This document shows positions 33,953 through 46,669 of a stretch of DNA of 64,000 nt, piece by piece; the first letter of the stretch is position 1; every line of letters begins with the position of its first letter. The notes under the pieces were generated by a model that was given only the letters and a program-made list of their open reading frames with translations, did no database searches and was not told the origin of the DNA. A program made the position numbers and the translations under genes. Origin of the DNA: Botrytis cinerea B05.10 (taxonomy: Eukaryota > Ascomycota > Leotiomycetes > Helotiales > Sclerotiniaceae); contig NC_037319.1 of NCBI RefSeq assembly GCF_000143535.2, positions 2,355,277 through 2,419,276 of the forward strand. Direction: 5' to 3'.

Positions 33953-36900
33953 ATGAAGTCATCACTTGATCCCAAGAGAACACTAGTTTTCCCAATTCGG
34001 GAATTGACATTGAAATGGTCCGATGACGATGATGAAGCAACTCCCCAAAAGCCAAAGAAGCACACTGATACAAATTTTGGCTTCTTTGAGGCAAAGACGC
34101 GAGCACCATACTCCCGGGGAGAAATCCAAAGAGAGATCGAAGATGCAAAGCGAAAGAATCCTTCAGGAGTTATGGTCGCTGGAGTACGATCAGAGACGAT
34201 GAACACCGTAGCGGGGTACCTTCATTTTCAATCAACAGGTGTATTGATCAATTGGTTGGAAGACAAGGATAAATTGGGAGGTCTTCTTGATGATTGGTTG
34301 GTTGGGAAAAGAAATGCATTTCATTGCCCGGTTAGGGAAGGTTCAACTGCAGCGTCAAAGGACTTTGGTGCGGCACAACTTTTCAAGGTCTTGATAGGAC
34401 TATCGCCGGAGCAAATTGCATTGGTTACTGGAAACACATTCCCAATCACTCACGATATGTTGGGTTTAAAGGAAAATCGAGACGAGCCGGGATATTTTTG
34501 TTACCTCCACGCGATTCACAGAGTCATCACAACTTACCCTGACCATTTTCCAAACGACACTCCTTTCCATCCTCGAGAGATCCATTCCAGGGAGAATTGG
34601 CACCGTGGACTCATTACATTGCGTTCGTTCTGGCTTTACCACAAGGACGGTAAAATCAGACAGAGAAGCGCCAGATCAAAGCCAGCATTTATGCCACTCT
34701 GGATAAATCAAGAGACCATGGATGTCAGTGGGGGTGATGACGAGGTTGCTAGTTATGCGGTATACAAGCAGAGAGAAGCAAACGAGATCTTAGATCTGGA
34801 GGATCAGAGCAGCGATGATGATGATTATGATGAAGACGCATTTGAAGGCAGACAAGATCGAAACATCGCCGAAATAGAGGACCTTCATCGTTCTTTGAAT
34901 ACCACTGGAGACGTCAACAAGGAAGCTTCTGCCAGAGGAAGAGGTGAAAAGAAGCAAGCCCGAAAGAGCACACCGCCGGAACAGATGAAAGATTGGATTC
35001 AAATTCTCAAAGATCATCATAAAAAGCACACAACTGTTTCAAAGCCAGTCAAGGGTCCATCCAAATCCGATCCTAACGAGAATTCATTGATTGTCGATGC
35101 TATCAGTACACAAGACACGCTGGACTCTATTGGGGAATTATCGGCTGCCGAAAGAGATCAATTCGAAAAAGGAAAGTTAGATCAAGAGAAGAAAGATTTC
35201 TTCCAGTTATTGGAGTCCATGTCCAGCGCGACGGCTATGGCTAAGAGCTTCGTCGAGTGTTGCGAGAATTATGGATTCGACTACAGTGATCCAAAGAATA
35301 TAAAAGTTGGCGGGGTACCGTTCAAGCCCTACCCACATCAGGTGATTGGTAGGTACATTAAAAAATGCCTCTGTTGATTTATGAACTAACTAGATTGATA
35401 GATATGGCGTGGTTGGCAGACATGGAGAATTCACCGATGGAAGGTGGATTGTTAGCAGCAGAATGCGGCTCTGGAAAGACTGCCATCATACTTCTCTTGA
35501 TATTGATCACTCATTATCGTCTCGTCGACGAAAATAGTCAAAATCATTTCGCGACATTGATAGTTGCCCCTTCGTCCGTTATCGATGTATGGTATGCCGA
35601 TTATGTCAAATTTTTCGGGAAGGCTTTGAACTGTCGTATCTTCTACGGTCAAGCGTCAAACTCCGATCCAGAACGCGAGAAATGTTTTGTCGGCAACAAC
35701 ATCAAGGATTTCGAAAATGAGCTTAAGTCGATGAGTCCAAACGATCCCAATGTAAGTTTGCCCTCGTGTGAGAATAAAAGCTCCGCTGACAAGATTCAAA
35801 GACCTCTAGAACATTCTTCCTCACTTCTTATACGACATTTTCAAGACGAGCAATGAAAATAGTCTCCAAAACCCCAAGTGTCAAAGGCAAAGAACCAGAA
35901 GAAGTAAACTATGTCAGCGACGACGAGAACGAGATTGACTGTATGCAGGACCAGGATGAGGGTGTTCTTCGCAAATACGAACTCATGATGAAACATACTG
36001 GCATCCTTGGGAGACTTGTCACGGATGAGTCACATTCAGTCAAGAATCCCTGTACGCTAGGAGGTGATGCTCTTTATAAGTTAGGGATCAGAAGACATGT
36101 TGCAATGTCAGCTACAGCTATGATCAATAGAATAAATGATCTTAGAGGATTACTAATTCAAATATTGGGAGTCAAGGAATTGCCGTTGAGGCTACCAACG
36201 ACGCTGGAAGGCTTACAGTCCATGTATGACAAGAATTTCAATCCATTTACAGATCTTCCAATGGAAGGAGGTAAAATCCCTGGAAAGCCTATTTTGATGG
36301 AAAGAAATGGAAACCCGGAAATTGACCGCGTTCACGATGCAATCGAGAGGGGGTTTCCGATTCATATACTCTGTCCACAGGCCTTTTTGGTTGTTGGTAA
36401 CAAATCTTTGTGGAAGCCTGCAACTGCTAGGGTGGTATTAAGACCTATACTGGAGCTGATTCAGAGGAAGAGACTTTTGTCTACTCCATTCGAAACTATT
36501 CCAGGGGTATTCGAAACTCCAGATGAACAAATTCCACATTACACAGTCAAGACAGTCAATTTAAAGATGACTAAGAAAGAAAAAATCCGATACGATGATG
36601 ATACTTCCGACTGGCGAAAAAAGCTTTTTGTTCCAAGCGAAAAGGGAGCAATGATGACTAGCGTCAAGAAGGGTAACTCCGAATCTGACAGTACCATCAA
36701 CATGGAGGCTTACAGAGGGCTACAATTGGCAACTTTTGACAGACAGCTTGTCACCTTGATCAAGAGAAAAGTTAAGAACGTTCCAGTTGGAACATCCCAA
36801 GAGGTCCGTTCTTGGTATGAAAGAGATGATGATCACGGAATTAGCTTCAAATTCTACAAGTCTCGTCCAAAGGGTGCTGAGTACATTCCATCGATCGCAA

Positions 36901-37534
36901 ATAGATTGCAAATGGCACAGATTACATTGGCTAAGTCCGAAAAATTGCGAGCTCTTATCGTCCAAGTCGATGAATGGAAATCGAAAGGAGAGAGATGCTT
37001 GGTCTTTGTAAACTGGCCAATTAGTCAATGGTAAGTGCTGCGTTCTGTTATCATGATTTCAAGCAATACTAATCGAAGAATAGGGCATGCGAGCAGGTTC
37101 TGACACTACTTGAGTACAAAGTAATGTCACTACTATCTAGTCATACAAGTGAAGACAGGCGAAGAATTATTGCTCAATTCAATGATCCGAATCACAAAGT
37201 TGATGTCTTGCTGATTGGATTCAAGCTTGGTTCCTATGGACTGAACTTTCACGGATGTTGCTGCAAGATGATCATCATGGAATACCCATCATCGATCGAC
37301 ATCTTACTTCAAGTCTTTGGAAGATTGCATAGGCTGGGGCAGAAGAAAGAACAAGAGATTATTATTTTCTTTCTAGAGGATAGTTTTGATGGAAAGTTGA
37401 GGAGTTTTATAGGAAAGAAGTTCAATTCCAAGCTATCAGCGGAGGCGGATCTGGGTCATATCACGGATGATAAGCTGTTGGAAGAAGCAGACAAGCTCCT
37501 TCGTAGGCTTTTAGGGGAGGATAAGACGAATTGA
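33953..37534 (+). CDS. SNF2-family helicase-like ATPase
   Basis: Four exons, 33953-35348, 35402-35751, 35802-37030 and 37084-37534, join in phase over introns of about 50 bp and give 1141 residues. Residues 1-460 are a family-specific N-terminus with acidic and disordered stretches. The ATPase core follows: Y-P-H-Q-V-I-D-M-A-W-L-A, Walker A A-A-E-C-G-S-G-K-T-A, T-S-Y-T-T-F, a Walker B-type D-E-S-H (instead of DEAH), and M-S-A-T-A-M-I-N. The C-terminal helicase lobe has the last-exon motifs F-K-L-G-S-Y-G-L-N-F and Q-V-F-G-R-L-H-R-L-G-Q-K-K. It is expected to be a nuclear DNA translocase. No RING or bromodomain is present. The lobes are widely spaced, as in fungal Snf2/Rad5-like orphans. A relic of a relative lies at 11.5 kb. 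Confidence 0.9.
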
Positions 37535-38329
37535 GGTGGTTGTGACAGAACGGGGAATGAAGGGCGTTTTGGAATGGGCTTGACATAAGGAAATTAAAGT
37601 TTAGCGATGGGTTTTTTACGTGGTTCTCTTTCATTATGAGAGAGAAAATTCAAGAAGTCAGTAATTGGGAGCTCAAACATCATAGAAGGCTGCCTAAAGA
37701 AAGCGGCTTTCATATCAAAGATTTTAGTTAGTCATTAGAGTTTGCAATGAATTTTATTAATACAAAAGTGTCGAGACGATGCACTAGCATAGGATCTAGG
37801 CATATCCATCTTCTCTCTTCTCAAAATTCCTTCGGCCTTTCAAATCTTTAGAACCAAACTACCCATCTGCCCCACTCACATATCTTCCCCATTAATTTGC
37901 CTCTCCTCGTTCGGTTCAATCAAAGCATGTAACTCTCCAGGAATATATGGTAAACGATTTACTCTAATTTTTATCTAGTTATTCACATCAAGATTTACAT
38001 CATCAATATGATCCAGTATCCCCATGTTCAATATTCTGGGAGGAAATCAGTGCTCCATTTAAGATTCTTCCACTGAACTATAAGTATGGATCGAGGGTTT
38101 TACCTTACCCTTTGATCCAAGCTGACATAGTAATCTCTGACCTGTCGTATGGACTGGCTTCCGCCTAGACCCGAAAACTCGAATGTGTCGTATATTTGTT
38201 GTATTGTTAATATAGGCATCTTTTTCTGCTTAAATCAAGTGAAAGTATACAATTCATAGCCGGAAATGATATAGACTTCTTACATCGTGTGTTGTCAAGA
38301 TCAAAATTTACAAATTCATCTTTGTTGAA
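37535..38329. other. Intergenic, no gene seen
   Basis: AT-rich DNA downstream of the SNF2-like gene. No ORF worth naming. Confidence 0.45.
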
Positions 38330-38850
38330 TTTCTTGATTGAAGTATTTGTGAAGAGGCGATGGTCGGATGAAGGAAGTAGTTGTAAGAGTTAGTTGCTGA
38401 AAACCAGGAGGTGATAGCAGAAGGATGTGGTCGCGGAAAGGGGGCGGGAGTAACAACAAGAAAGAAGTGATGAAAGAAATGGGTCATTGTAGAAAGAGGT
38501 GGTGGCAGGAAGGAGATAACAGTTAGAGGACAGTGGTTGTGGTAGAAACGATGAAATAGCAGAAAGGAGATGGCGGCAGAAAATGGTGGCCGCGAAAAGA
38601 AAGAAATAGCCGGATGAGGGAAATGGTGGCAGATAGGGGTGGTCGCAGAAAGGATGGTAACAAGAGGATACAGTTGGCGATAGAAATTCGGCGGCAGAAT
38701 AGAGATGGGGAAATAGATTAGATGCTTGTAGAAAAGAGATGAGAGTCGAAATGATGAGTCAGAAGGGGGAAAATGGTGGCGGGAAGGAATACCTACATAA
38801 GATGTTAGCTGCAAGGAATGACATGGCAGAAAGAGTTAGTCGTAGAAACT
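38330..38850. repeat. Purine-rich degenerate short-unit repeat
   Basis: The plus strand is strongly purine-biased and is built from loosely repeated words such as GCAGAAAGGAGATGG and GGTGGTCGCAGAAAGG. The mirrored minus-strand open frame (38814-38308, Pro/His/Phe-rich) is a by-product of the composition, not a credible gene. Confidence 0.6.
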
Positions 38851-39749
38851 ATATAGTAGCGAAGATAAGATAGTGACGGCGTGCTAGTGACAGGATTGAA
38901 GTTAGGGCGGATATGTGGTGAAGGTAGAAGGGACCGTAGCAAGGAGATGGACGTAGATGTGATCACCGCTAGAACTTTGCACCAACGGCAGATAATAGCT
39001 GCAGAAAAGGGGTCTAAGTTATTGCCCTTCGCTAATATTCAATCAAACCGGGCATCAGCAAGGCACCAGCAGAAATCCTTAGGGCACCAACGGAAGCCAG
39101 TTTTTCGCTTGCAAGAATATGAATTACATAGAAATGAAGTAAATATAGGAATGACGAATATCAAAGAAATCAATATCCTACATGAATGACTGAGCTTTGA
39201 AAATACTTCCAACATTAAATGCTATGTGATTGTCGTTGATTCCTGACTTTCAAAATCTTCGAGGGATTAGGTTGAAATGCAACGCAAATAGTAGACTTCA
39301 ACATTTCTCCACCATTTCAGAAGTTATCATTATAAAAACTAGTTTGGAGTAATCTAATTAGTTGTAGGACCCTCGGAGTGTATCTTTGTTGATTCCAATT
39401 GTTATGGTTGGGAAGTTTGACTTTTGGGGAAGTGAAATTTTTGTTTCGGTGACAACCATATTTCTCAACCAAGCAAGCTATAATATCGAAAATGGCATAT
39501 ATGAAGCCCCTAAGCTCCCTGAATCACTCTTGTGTAACTTTCATGACAATAGGAAGCTATTCCACAAATCTCTATTTTTGGGATTTCTAAATTTGATATC
39601 GACGACTTTCGCCAATTTTATAGATAGGAACCTGGAATTACTTTTGGAATGCACTATAGATGTCAGTATTGAGGAACAATTCACCATTCTGCTCTAACAT
39701 GCCTTGAAAATCTTTGGGTTTTCCGACAATCATCTCTGGTTAAGGGATC
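38851..39749. other. Intergenic, no supported gene
   Basis: Two frames of about 100 codons (38881-39189 and 39386-39697, plus strand) have no motif or splice context. Confidence 0.4.
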
Positions 39750-41950
39750 TGAGATTCAGAACTTCACGATAATACGACGACGACGATGATTATGAGAGAT
39801 CTGATGGATGTTAATTAAATCTAAGGTATGTATGCCCTTTCAAAAAGCTCCAGAACTTCGTTACAGTGTCATCTGAGAAAATCGAACTTTGACTAAAATT
39901 ATGTCAAATCTGGGATGAGGCACCCACTTGTTGATTTCGCGACGACGAATAGACAAGTAATCAAGAAAATATATCCATAGTAACCCTGTAGCTATTATAA
40001 TCCTCAAAGTATCATTTGATATAGTTTAAAATGACATTCCAAAAATCCATTCTGGGGGGATTTTTATCCGAGTGAGGGTGAGGGCACCCACCTGATGATT
40101 GTGTGATGAGGAATAGGAGAACATAGATGAAAATTATATCATAGGGACTCTTCTATTCTGTGGACTCTCAATATATCATTGAGTATACTTTACCGTTATA
40201 TTTGAGAACACCGATTCCCAGGAGATTTTCATTTGAATGTGGACGAGGGGCACCCACTTAGTGATTTCGCCGCAATGAATGGAGAGAGCACTATCCAGAA
40301 TAGCTCATAGTAATTCCAACAATCTCTAGACCCTCCTAGTACCATTAAACTTAAATTGAAATGATGTTTTGAAAACCTCATTATTGCGGATTTTCATCCG
40401 AATAAGAATGAAGAGCACCCACTTAGTGATTTTGGGACGAAGAATAGAAGAACGGCAGTAGTGAGTAGCTCACAGTAGAACTGCTATCTTGAAGACCCTC
40501 CACATATCATTCAATTTAGTTTAAAATAACATTTCGAAAACTTCATTTTTGGGGACTTTCCATTCGAATGAAAATGAGGGGCACCCACATGACATTTCTA
40601 GGACGAGTCTAAATTCTACATGGATCGGAGCTTGTTTTATGAAGTCTTGTGGTACGCCATAACCACTGTGTGACTTTAAACCCCCATCGGGATGTCTTTT
40701 CAAAACTAATGTCTCGAAGGAATTCAGTATGGAGCTCTGAACATTTCGAACTTAATCGTTTCTCGATGACGGGCTGTGACATAGGAATTATAAGTAGCGC
40801 AGCTCATTTTCTGGGCTAGGGAAACACCTAGAGCGATGTTAGTTTTTTTTTTTTGACTGATTGTTGGAAAATCCATTTTCCACTAAATTCAATCTCTATG
40901 GAGGATATAGGCGCCCACTCGCTCGTCACTCCATGATGACGTAACCTAAAATCATAAATCTAGGTCGAAAATAACCTAGATGATTTTGGTATCTTTGTAG
41001 TAGTAGTATTTCTGTGCTGTGATCATTTCTCTTACATTTGATTTATGAAATATTGAATCTTGCTGTAACCTTGAGCATCAACTTGGTCATTTCTCGGCGA
41101 TGGTGATGGCTTTCAGTAGAACTAATATTTAAGAATAAAGCTGAAAGAAATTGAATCTCCCTGGTAGTATTCATTCAAATGTTTTTGTTTTTGTTGATAC
41201 CGTCGGCTGATGTGATTGAACTGGGTCAAAACCACTTATCACTGACTTAATTATTTCTCCACGACGGTAAGCAATATGAGATATCTAACTATGAAAAATT
41301 AGAGCTGCAAGTATGGAGATTCTTGTGGTATAGTTATAATCATTCGCTCCTAATATTTTCAAAAAGGAGATCGGTGGAGGTAGAACATTTTGTAGTAGTC
41401 CAGCAGCGGCTTCTCGATATCTAGATAATGAATGGAGTCATTACTATAAGAATACGTTCATATAATTAAATGCAGCTTCTAGATGTTACTACGATTTTCA
41501 AATACGAAATTCGGGCCTTCCTTGACTCAGTGGCCTTCGAGTAGAGTTTGATGCATTGGTAGTTACAGCGCCCCTCGATTTATTATATAAGGACGAAGAC
41601 AGTTAGAGGCTTCTTATATACATTAATCTATTTGTATTGACTATTAGTATCTATATCACGATTTACTTTGATGATCACATATCTCTCCGATGATTGTTGT
41701 TGTTGAATATGTTATAGTAAGTAAACATTAGCACCTGTCCTTTCATTTCTCAATGATGAAGAGTCCCATTTATCCCAAGATTGATTTGTAGAGTCATTGT
41801 ATATACTATATCCCTGGGAAGTAGTCTTTTGGCGATCGAAATCAATTTGGGAGTTAAGATTCGTGATGTTGTGAAGTTAAGTAAGGGATTTGCTACATGA
41901 GCACCCACTGAGCGATAACTCAAGGAGAAGAGAGCTGAAGAGACTGATTT
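39750..41950. repeat. Decayed ~165 bp satellite array
   Basis: A marker word GCACCCACTTAGTGATTTC... followed by a GACGA(T/A)GAAT-like word recurs with the C of CACCCA at about 39921, 40085, 40251, 40416, 40582, 40912 and 41902. The spacings are 164-166 bp or multiples of 165 (330 and 990). Degenerate versions fill the gap, for example near 41075 and 41735. The units also share TTTAAAAT(G/A)ACATT..GAAAA and TTTTCATCCGAAT words. Units are strongly diverged, so the array is old. Confidence 0.8.
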
Positions 41951-42329
41951 TTGATGCGAAATGTAGCTAAAATATAGCATAGTTCCATAAAATGTATGAA
42001 AATTTTATCATGATTGATTGTCAAAATATTTTACCATTTTTCATCTCACATTGCACATTTTAAATCATCACCATGAGCATAACACATGGCAGCTATTGCA
42101 AAAACACTCTATTAGATCCAGCTAATGCTAGCCAATGCTTTAGGCAATATTATTTTCTTATTCTATGGCTGTGAATTATGTGTCTAGTTTGACTTTGTGT
42201 TTCAGTAGTTTGTCAAATCATCACTGCCGATTAGAGCAAAATCCGTCCATATTGGGATAAGTTTAACCCCACATATATTTTTTTCAGAGCTCCACGAGTC
42301 GAGTGGTGTTTTTGGTTTCTTCACATTCT

Positions 42330-44440
42330 GCATTTTGTGTGTTCTAAACACCAGCAGCAATCCCTCTAGGTATTTCGTCTCTCTTGATCACATAATGACC
42401 CTCAGACCTTTTCGCGGAATTCCATGCCTAGTTATATTTAATATAAGATGAAAGAAATTATTTGAAGTACTTATCACAACTCCTTTCCCATTGCAGCATG
42501 TCCTAAACATATCTGACAGAATTGCCAAAGTTTGTATCATCGTTTAGAACAACGAGGACGGTGGGAATCATTATTTCAACACTTGTCTCTTACTATTGTG
42601 TACATCTTCTTCTCAGAAGATGTATTCTTTCTTTGGTATTGAAAGTGGTTGCTATGTTACCACTCTTCCTCTTAATATCATTACCACCCACCCAACTATA
42701 TACAAATACCCAGAGAGGACTGTTAGATTCTAGCACCAGTCCCTGTGAGAGTAACCATGTAGCAACTTCAGATCACTTTTACATTCTGTTCTAAACGTTT
42801 CCCGCTTGTTCTAAACATTCATCACCAAACACTCAATTTCACCATGTAATGTTAGAACATGGAGTATTCATTTCCACACTTCATAAACTATTACAATAGA
42901 CTTGAGATAACTATCTCTTTAAGAGACAGGTCGTCTCTTTGCCCTAAATAATATATTACCTTTAAGTTGAATTTGATTGAGTTACGTAAAAAGCACCCAA
43001 GAGAAAATTTATTACCACAACATAACTATAAACAGTTTCAAACTTTGAAAAGCAGATTTCTATAGAGATTATAACACTGAATTATAATATGAAGCTTTTT
43101 TGGCGGCCAATAGTCTTCAAATTGTTCTAAACAAGATTTTATGATACCACCAAATATACAATACGAGTTTAGAACATGAAATGTTCATTCCCACACTTCA
43201 CAACCTACTTTAATCAACTTGAAATACATTTTTTTATATGTAATAGGCGTTTTCTTTGCCCCAAAAAATACATTTCTTTTTGGGATTGATTTAGATTGGA
43301 ATATACAGTAAACGCTCAAGATAATCTCCATCACAACATCACAATCATTCATAATTTGAAAATTTCGACATCAGTTTCTTATATTAGTTATTACTCTAAA
43401 TGATACTATGAAACTATTTTTGTGGCCAATTCTTTTAGGGTTGTTCTAAACGAGATTTCATTTTACTATCAAACACGCAATATTAGTTTAGAACAAAGAG
43501 TGTTCATTCTCACGTTTCAAAATCTCTTTCAATCGATTTAAATTAAGTTTTTCTATATGAGATTGGTGTCTTCTTATTCCTAAATAGTATATCTCTTTTA
43601 GAGTCGAATTACATTGGGTTACATAATAAGTGTCCACGACAAGCCCGATTACAACAATACAACTATAATACAATTATTAACTATTTCAAGCTTTCAAAAG
43701 TGGGTTCTTATACATAGAGTCATTATAGATGATGCTGTGAAGTGCTTTTGTGATCAGTGCTTTGCGAAGTGTTCTAAACAATATACATGATTCAGTGCAC
43801 TTTGATATGTATGTTTAGAACATGACAGGAAGAAACTACTAAAAATCCAATTAAGCCATTTGATTCAAAATCTTACTTTGTATATATATATGGGTTCCGA
43901 TTATTGTTGAAACTAATCCTTCTACTTCACATCCATGGTTGGGTAATCATGGTTTCCAGGCATATCACATAGATATGAAAGGACTACTCAATCAGCAGAT
44001 TGAACATCATTTTGAGTAATTTTGAACCTCTAAATATCTCCTGGCATACTTGATTTCTTACACAAAGTATCGAAACTATGTTCTAAACTACCTGTCAAAA
44101 TTACCCAAATTCTACACAATGTTTATTTTCACGCAGACAAGTTTCAACAACTTCGCCACTAGTGTCCCACATTTCTTGAAAATTTTTCTTCCAGGGGTTT
44201 ATTTTAGATTTCCTATAAATGTTCTTGTTCCGTTGATGTTAAATTTGAATATAATCTTATATTTAGGTAGACCAGCCACAATACACACCCACAAGTGTAT
44301 ACAAAATTCTAACATCGGTTCAACTACAAGATTGATAAAAGAGAATGAATAGTAAGATTAGTTTTCTTGTTCCCGTTTCGTAATCATGTTCTAAACACCC
44401 ATATCGAAATACACTGAATCATGTATATTATTTAGAACAA
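42330..44440. repeat. ~310 bp satellite with inverted-repeat module, block A
   Basis: Each unit carries GTTCTAAAC and, about 33 bases on, its reverse complement GTTTAGAAC. The whole module is 50-52 bp. Modules lie at 42500-42550, 42808-42858, 43124-43175, 43443-43494, 43771-43821, 44080-44129 (right arm decayed) and 44388-44438, a spacing of 308-328 bp. A lone left arm sits at 42341. The sequence between modules is AT-rich and diverged, but shared words such as CTTTTTTGGCGGCCAAT and CCCACACTTCA are visible. Confidence 0.9.
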
Positions 44441-44881
44441 GTAGGAATGATTCCCACATATCAAAAATGTATGGAGATCGTTTTTTTAATTTCCTACTTG
44501 TAGAACCGCTTTTGAAATGGCCCAAAATAAGCTAATTGATTTATACGGTAAATTATCGCTTTTCAGGTGGATTCAGGAAGTATGACCACCGACCTTATCA
44601 TATCTTATCAACCATGATAGGTATGAATATAAAAACACTTTTTAAATAATGGGAAATTATTCTGAAACCCTGGAAGATATCAATGTCACTTATAGATGAT
44701 GTTTATGAAATTTCATATCTGGGTAGGGGGTCTTGATGGAGTAGCCCCGGCGATGATATTCCATCACGACGACAAGAGCTATCAACATAAAAACACTTGT
44801 CAGATCAAACAGAAATACGTTGGATCTTTGGAAGAGGATTAGAATCAATTGTGGATGATGTATGACATTTCATTTTTTGGA

Positions 44882-44902
44882 AGGGGGGGGGGGAGCGGGG
44901 GG
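44882..44902 (+). other. G-run, possible G-quadruplex
   Basis: An 11-base G tract, AGC and six further Gs within one repeat unit. Confidence 0.6.
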
Positions 44903-45558
44903 CTTGATAGAGAGTGCATTGGCGATGTCAATCTACCATGTCAATAATAGGTATGACCAGAATGGGTATGGCGATGAGATTCAATCGGGTCTGATTTTAT
45001 TCAGAGTCTCAAATCATTACATGATTTACTCTTGTTTGTTGGTGAAATTTGTAACATTCACAAATTTGAGATTTGAGTCAAAAGTGTGTAGCGAACTTCA
45101 TCAGTACTCTGCCGATACAATAGTTATAGGAAATTCAAGACAATTATTGAGTTCAGATGTGTTCCTTTACCCTCAGTGTTATCTCAAATCTGGTCCTTTG
45201 CGACGTGCGTGAAACTTTAAGTTCATCAAAATAGGTTTCAGCGATGTACCACTTCCGTTTCACTCTGTTACTTCATCAAAATGACCCTTTAAACTTTCTT
45301 AAGTATACTAATCTATCATTTCAATCATTCTAATCTTCAGTAACAGTTCAAATATGCCACTGTATGACCTTTGTGTTTTTCGAATCTGACGAAATAAGCG
45401 TCACCAGGGGCATGTTGCGATATTTTCTTGTGCTGAGCAACAAATATAAGAATTAGTATCATAGAAACTACTCTCCAAGAGTCTAAAGATCACAGATATA
45501 CTTTGATAGGCAGATTCCAATCATGTCCGTTGACAATACTGGATTTTGGATTTCTGCT

Positions 45559-45580
45559 GGGTGGGCGGGGGGGCGGGGGG
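45559..45580 (+). other. G-quadruplex motif
   Basis: Four G tracts in 22 bases: GGGTGGGC followed by seven Gs, C and six Gs. It satisfies the G3+N1-7 pattern exactly with one-base loops. Confidence 0.75.
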
Positions 45581-46669
45581 AGTAGCTTCCTCAAGCTCAT
45601 TGTCGGCGATACAAGCAATTTAAAGAGAAACTGAATTGACCAAAGTGATTGGAATAGATATCTTATCCTCAGGGAGTATTTATTTATGTCTGAGCTTGGA
45701 GTCGTGTTTTCCATCTATTTCATCGACCAACATGTCGCTGGGGACACTTCAAAAGTATGGCCTCACCACAACTATTCACAATAAAAAAATCTCTGACAAT
45801 ACTCAAAATTAAGTACAAATCCTAAGTGTATGGGTTTTGATAGATTCGATGTTGTTGTGAAACGCGACCGTGGGAAGTGTTTTGATCATTCTCAGGCAAA
45901 GGAACCCCCCTCTCCATATTGTTACAAGTTGCGGTTCATTGTCAATAAGAACCTCCAAGATAGCTACAGATCCAGTTTCAATCATCGAGTAGTTCGTAGC
46001 CCGATTGAATAGCTCTTTATAAAGTAACGATGTCGCCTCCGCCTTCACCATTTGACCACCCTCACTACTATTCTTATGTATATTCTCATGTATCTAGAGC
46101 AGTTGGAACAGAATGAACATAGTGAGAGTCTCTGGAGTAGTCATTTTAGTCAAGTGGAGTCAAGTCCGTCTATTATTGTCATTTTTCCATTCCGGTGGAA
46201 TGGTTTTCACTGTCGAGGTTGGTTTTGGTGACAAATTCACGAACATCATCGAACACTACTCTCTCTGTTGAAGTACCGAGAGAACTAACCTTGCCATCCT
46301 CTAGATAGCGTTATGGGCTATCGATAGAGGTTACAATATCTAAGGAATTCCAAAATAAAAATGCGTATGAAGGTGACCCACCGTGTAGACGATGGTCTCG
46401 CGCTAAAACTTTCTCTCAAATGTGTTAATTCTAAGATATGGTTCATGATTCCCAGTGAAATTGAAGTCGTTTGATATAGTTACTTTGTTTGTGGATACTT
46501 TGGTTGGTCTTGAATTGTACTCTCGATGCTACCCTCCATAGCTAGGCCGCCTAGGTTAAGCTTGGTAGGCAAGGAAATTTATAAATGAGATATGAAGTTT
46601 TCCGATACAACCCCATAGTTCTCTTACCAAAATGATGAATATTTAGTTAGACAACCTACCCCTGATGCC

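Larger units (their letters stand above)
44441..46659. other. Repeat-like, gene-free DNA between the two satellite blocks
   Basis: At least two related ~158 bp units occur near 44630-44940: ATAAAAACACTT, then GATGATGT(T/A)TATGA.ATTTCAT, a G-run and CTTGAT(G/A)GAG. It contains two long G-runs. Frames of 75-116 codons are present (for example 44862-45212) but run through the repeat and are not credible. Confidence 0.5.

Noticed and set aside
38308..38814. 168-codon minus-strand ORF
   Set aside because: It is the complement of a purine-rich repeat. The Pro/His/Ser/Phe composition is forced by base bias and there is no motif.
44862..45212. 116-codon ORF through the G-run
   Set aside because: It runs through a satellite-like unit and homopolymer, and its glycine tract is a by-product of the G-run.
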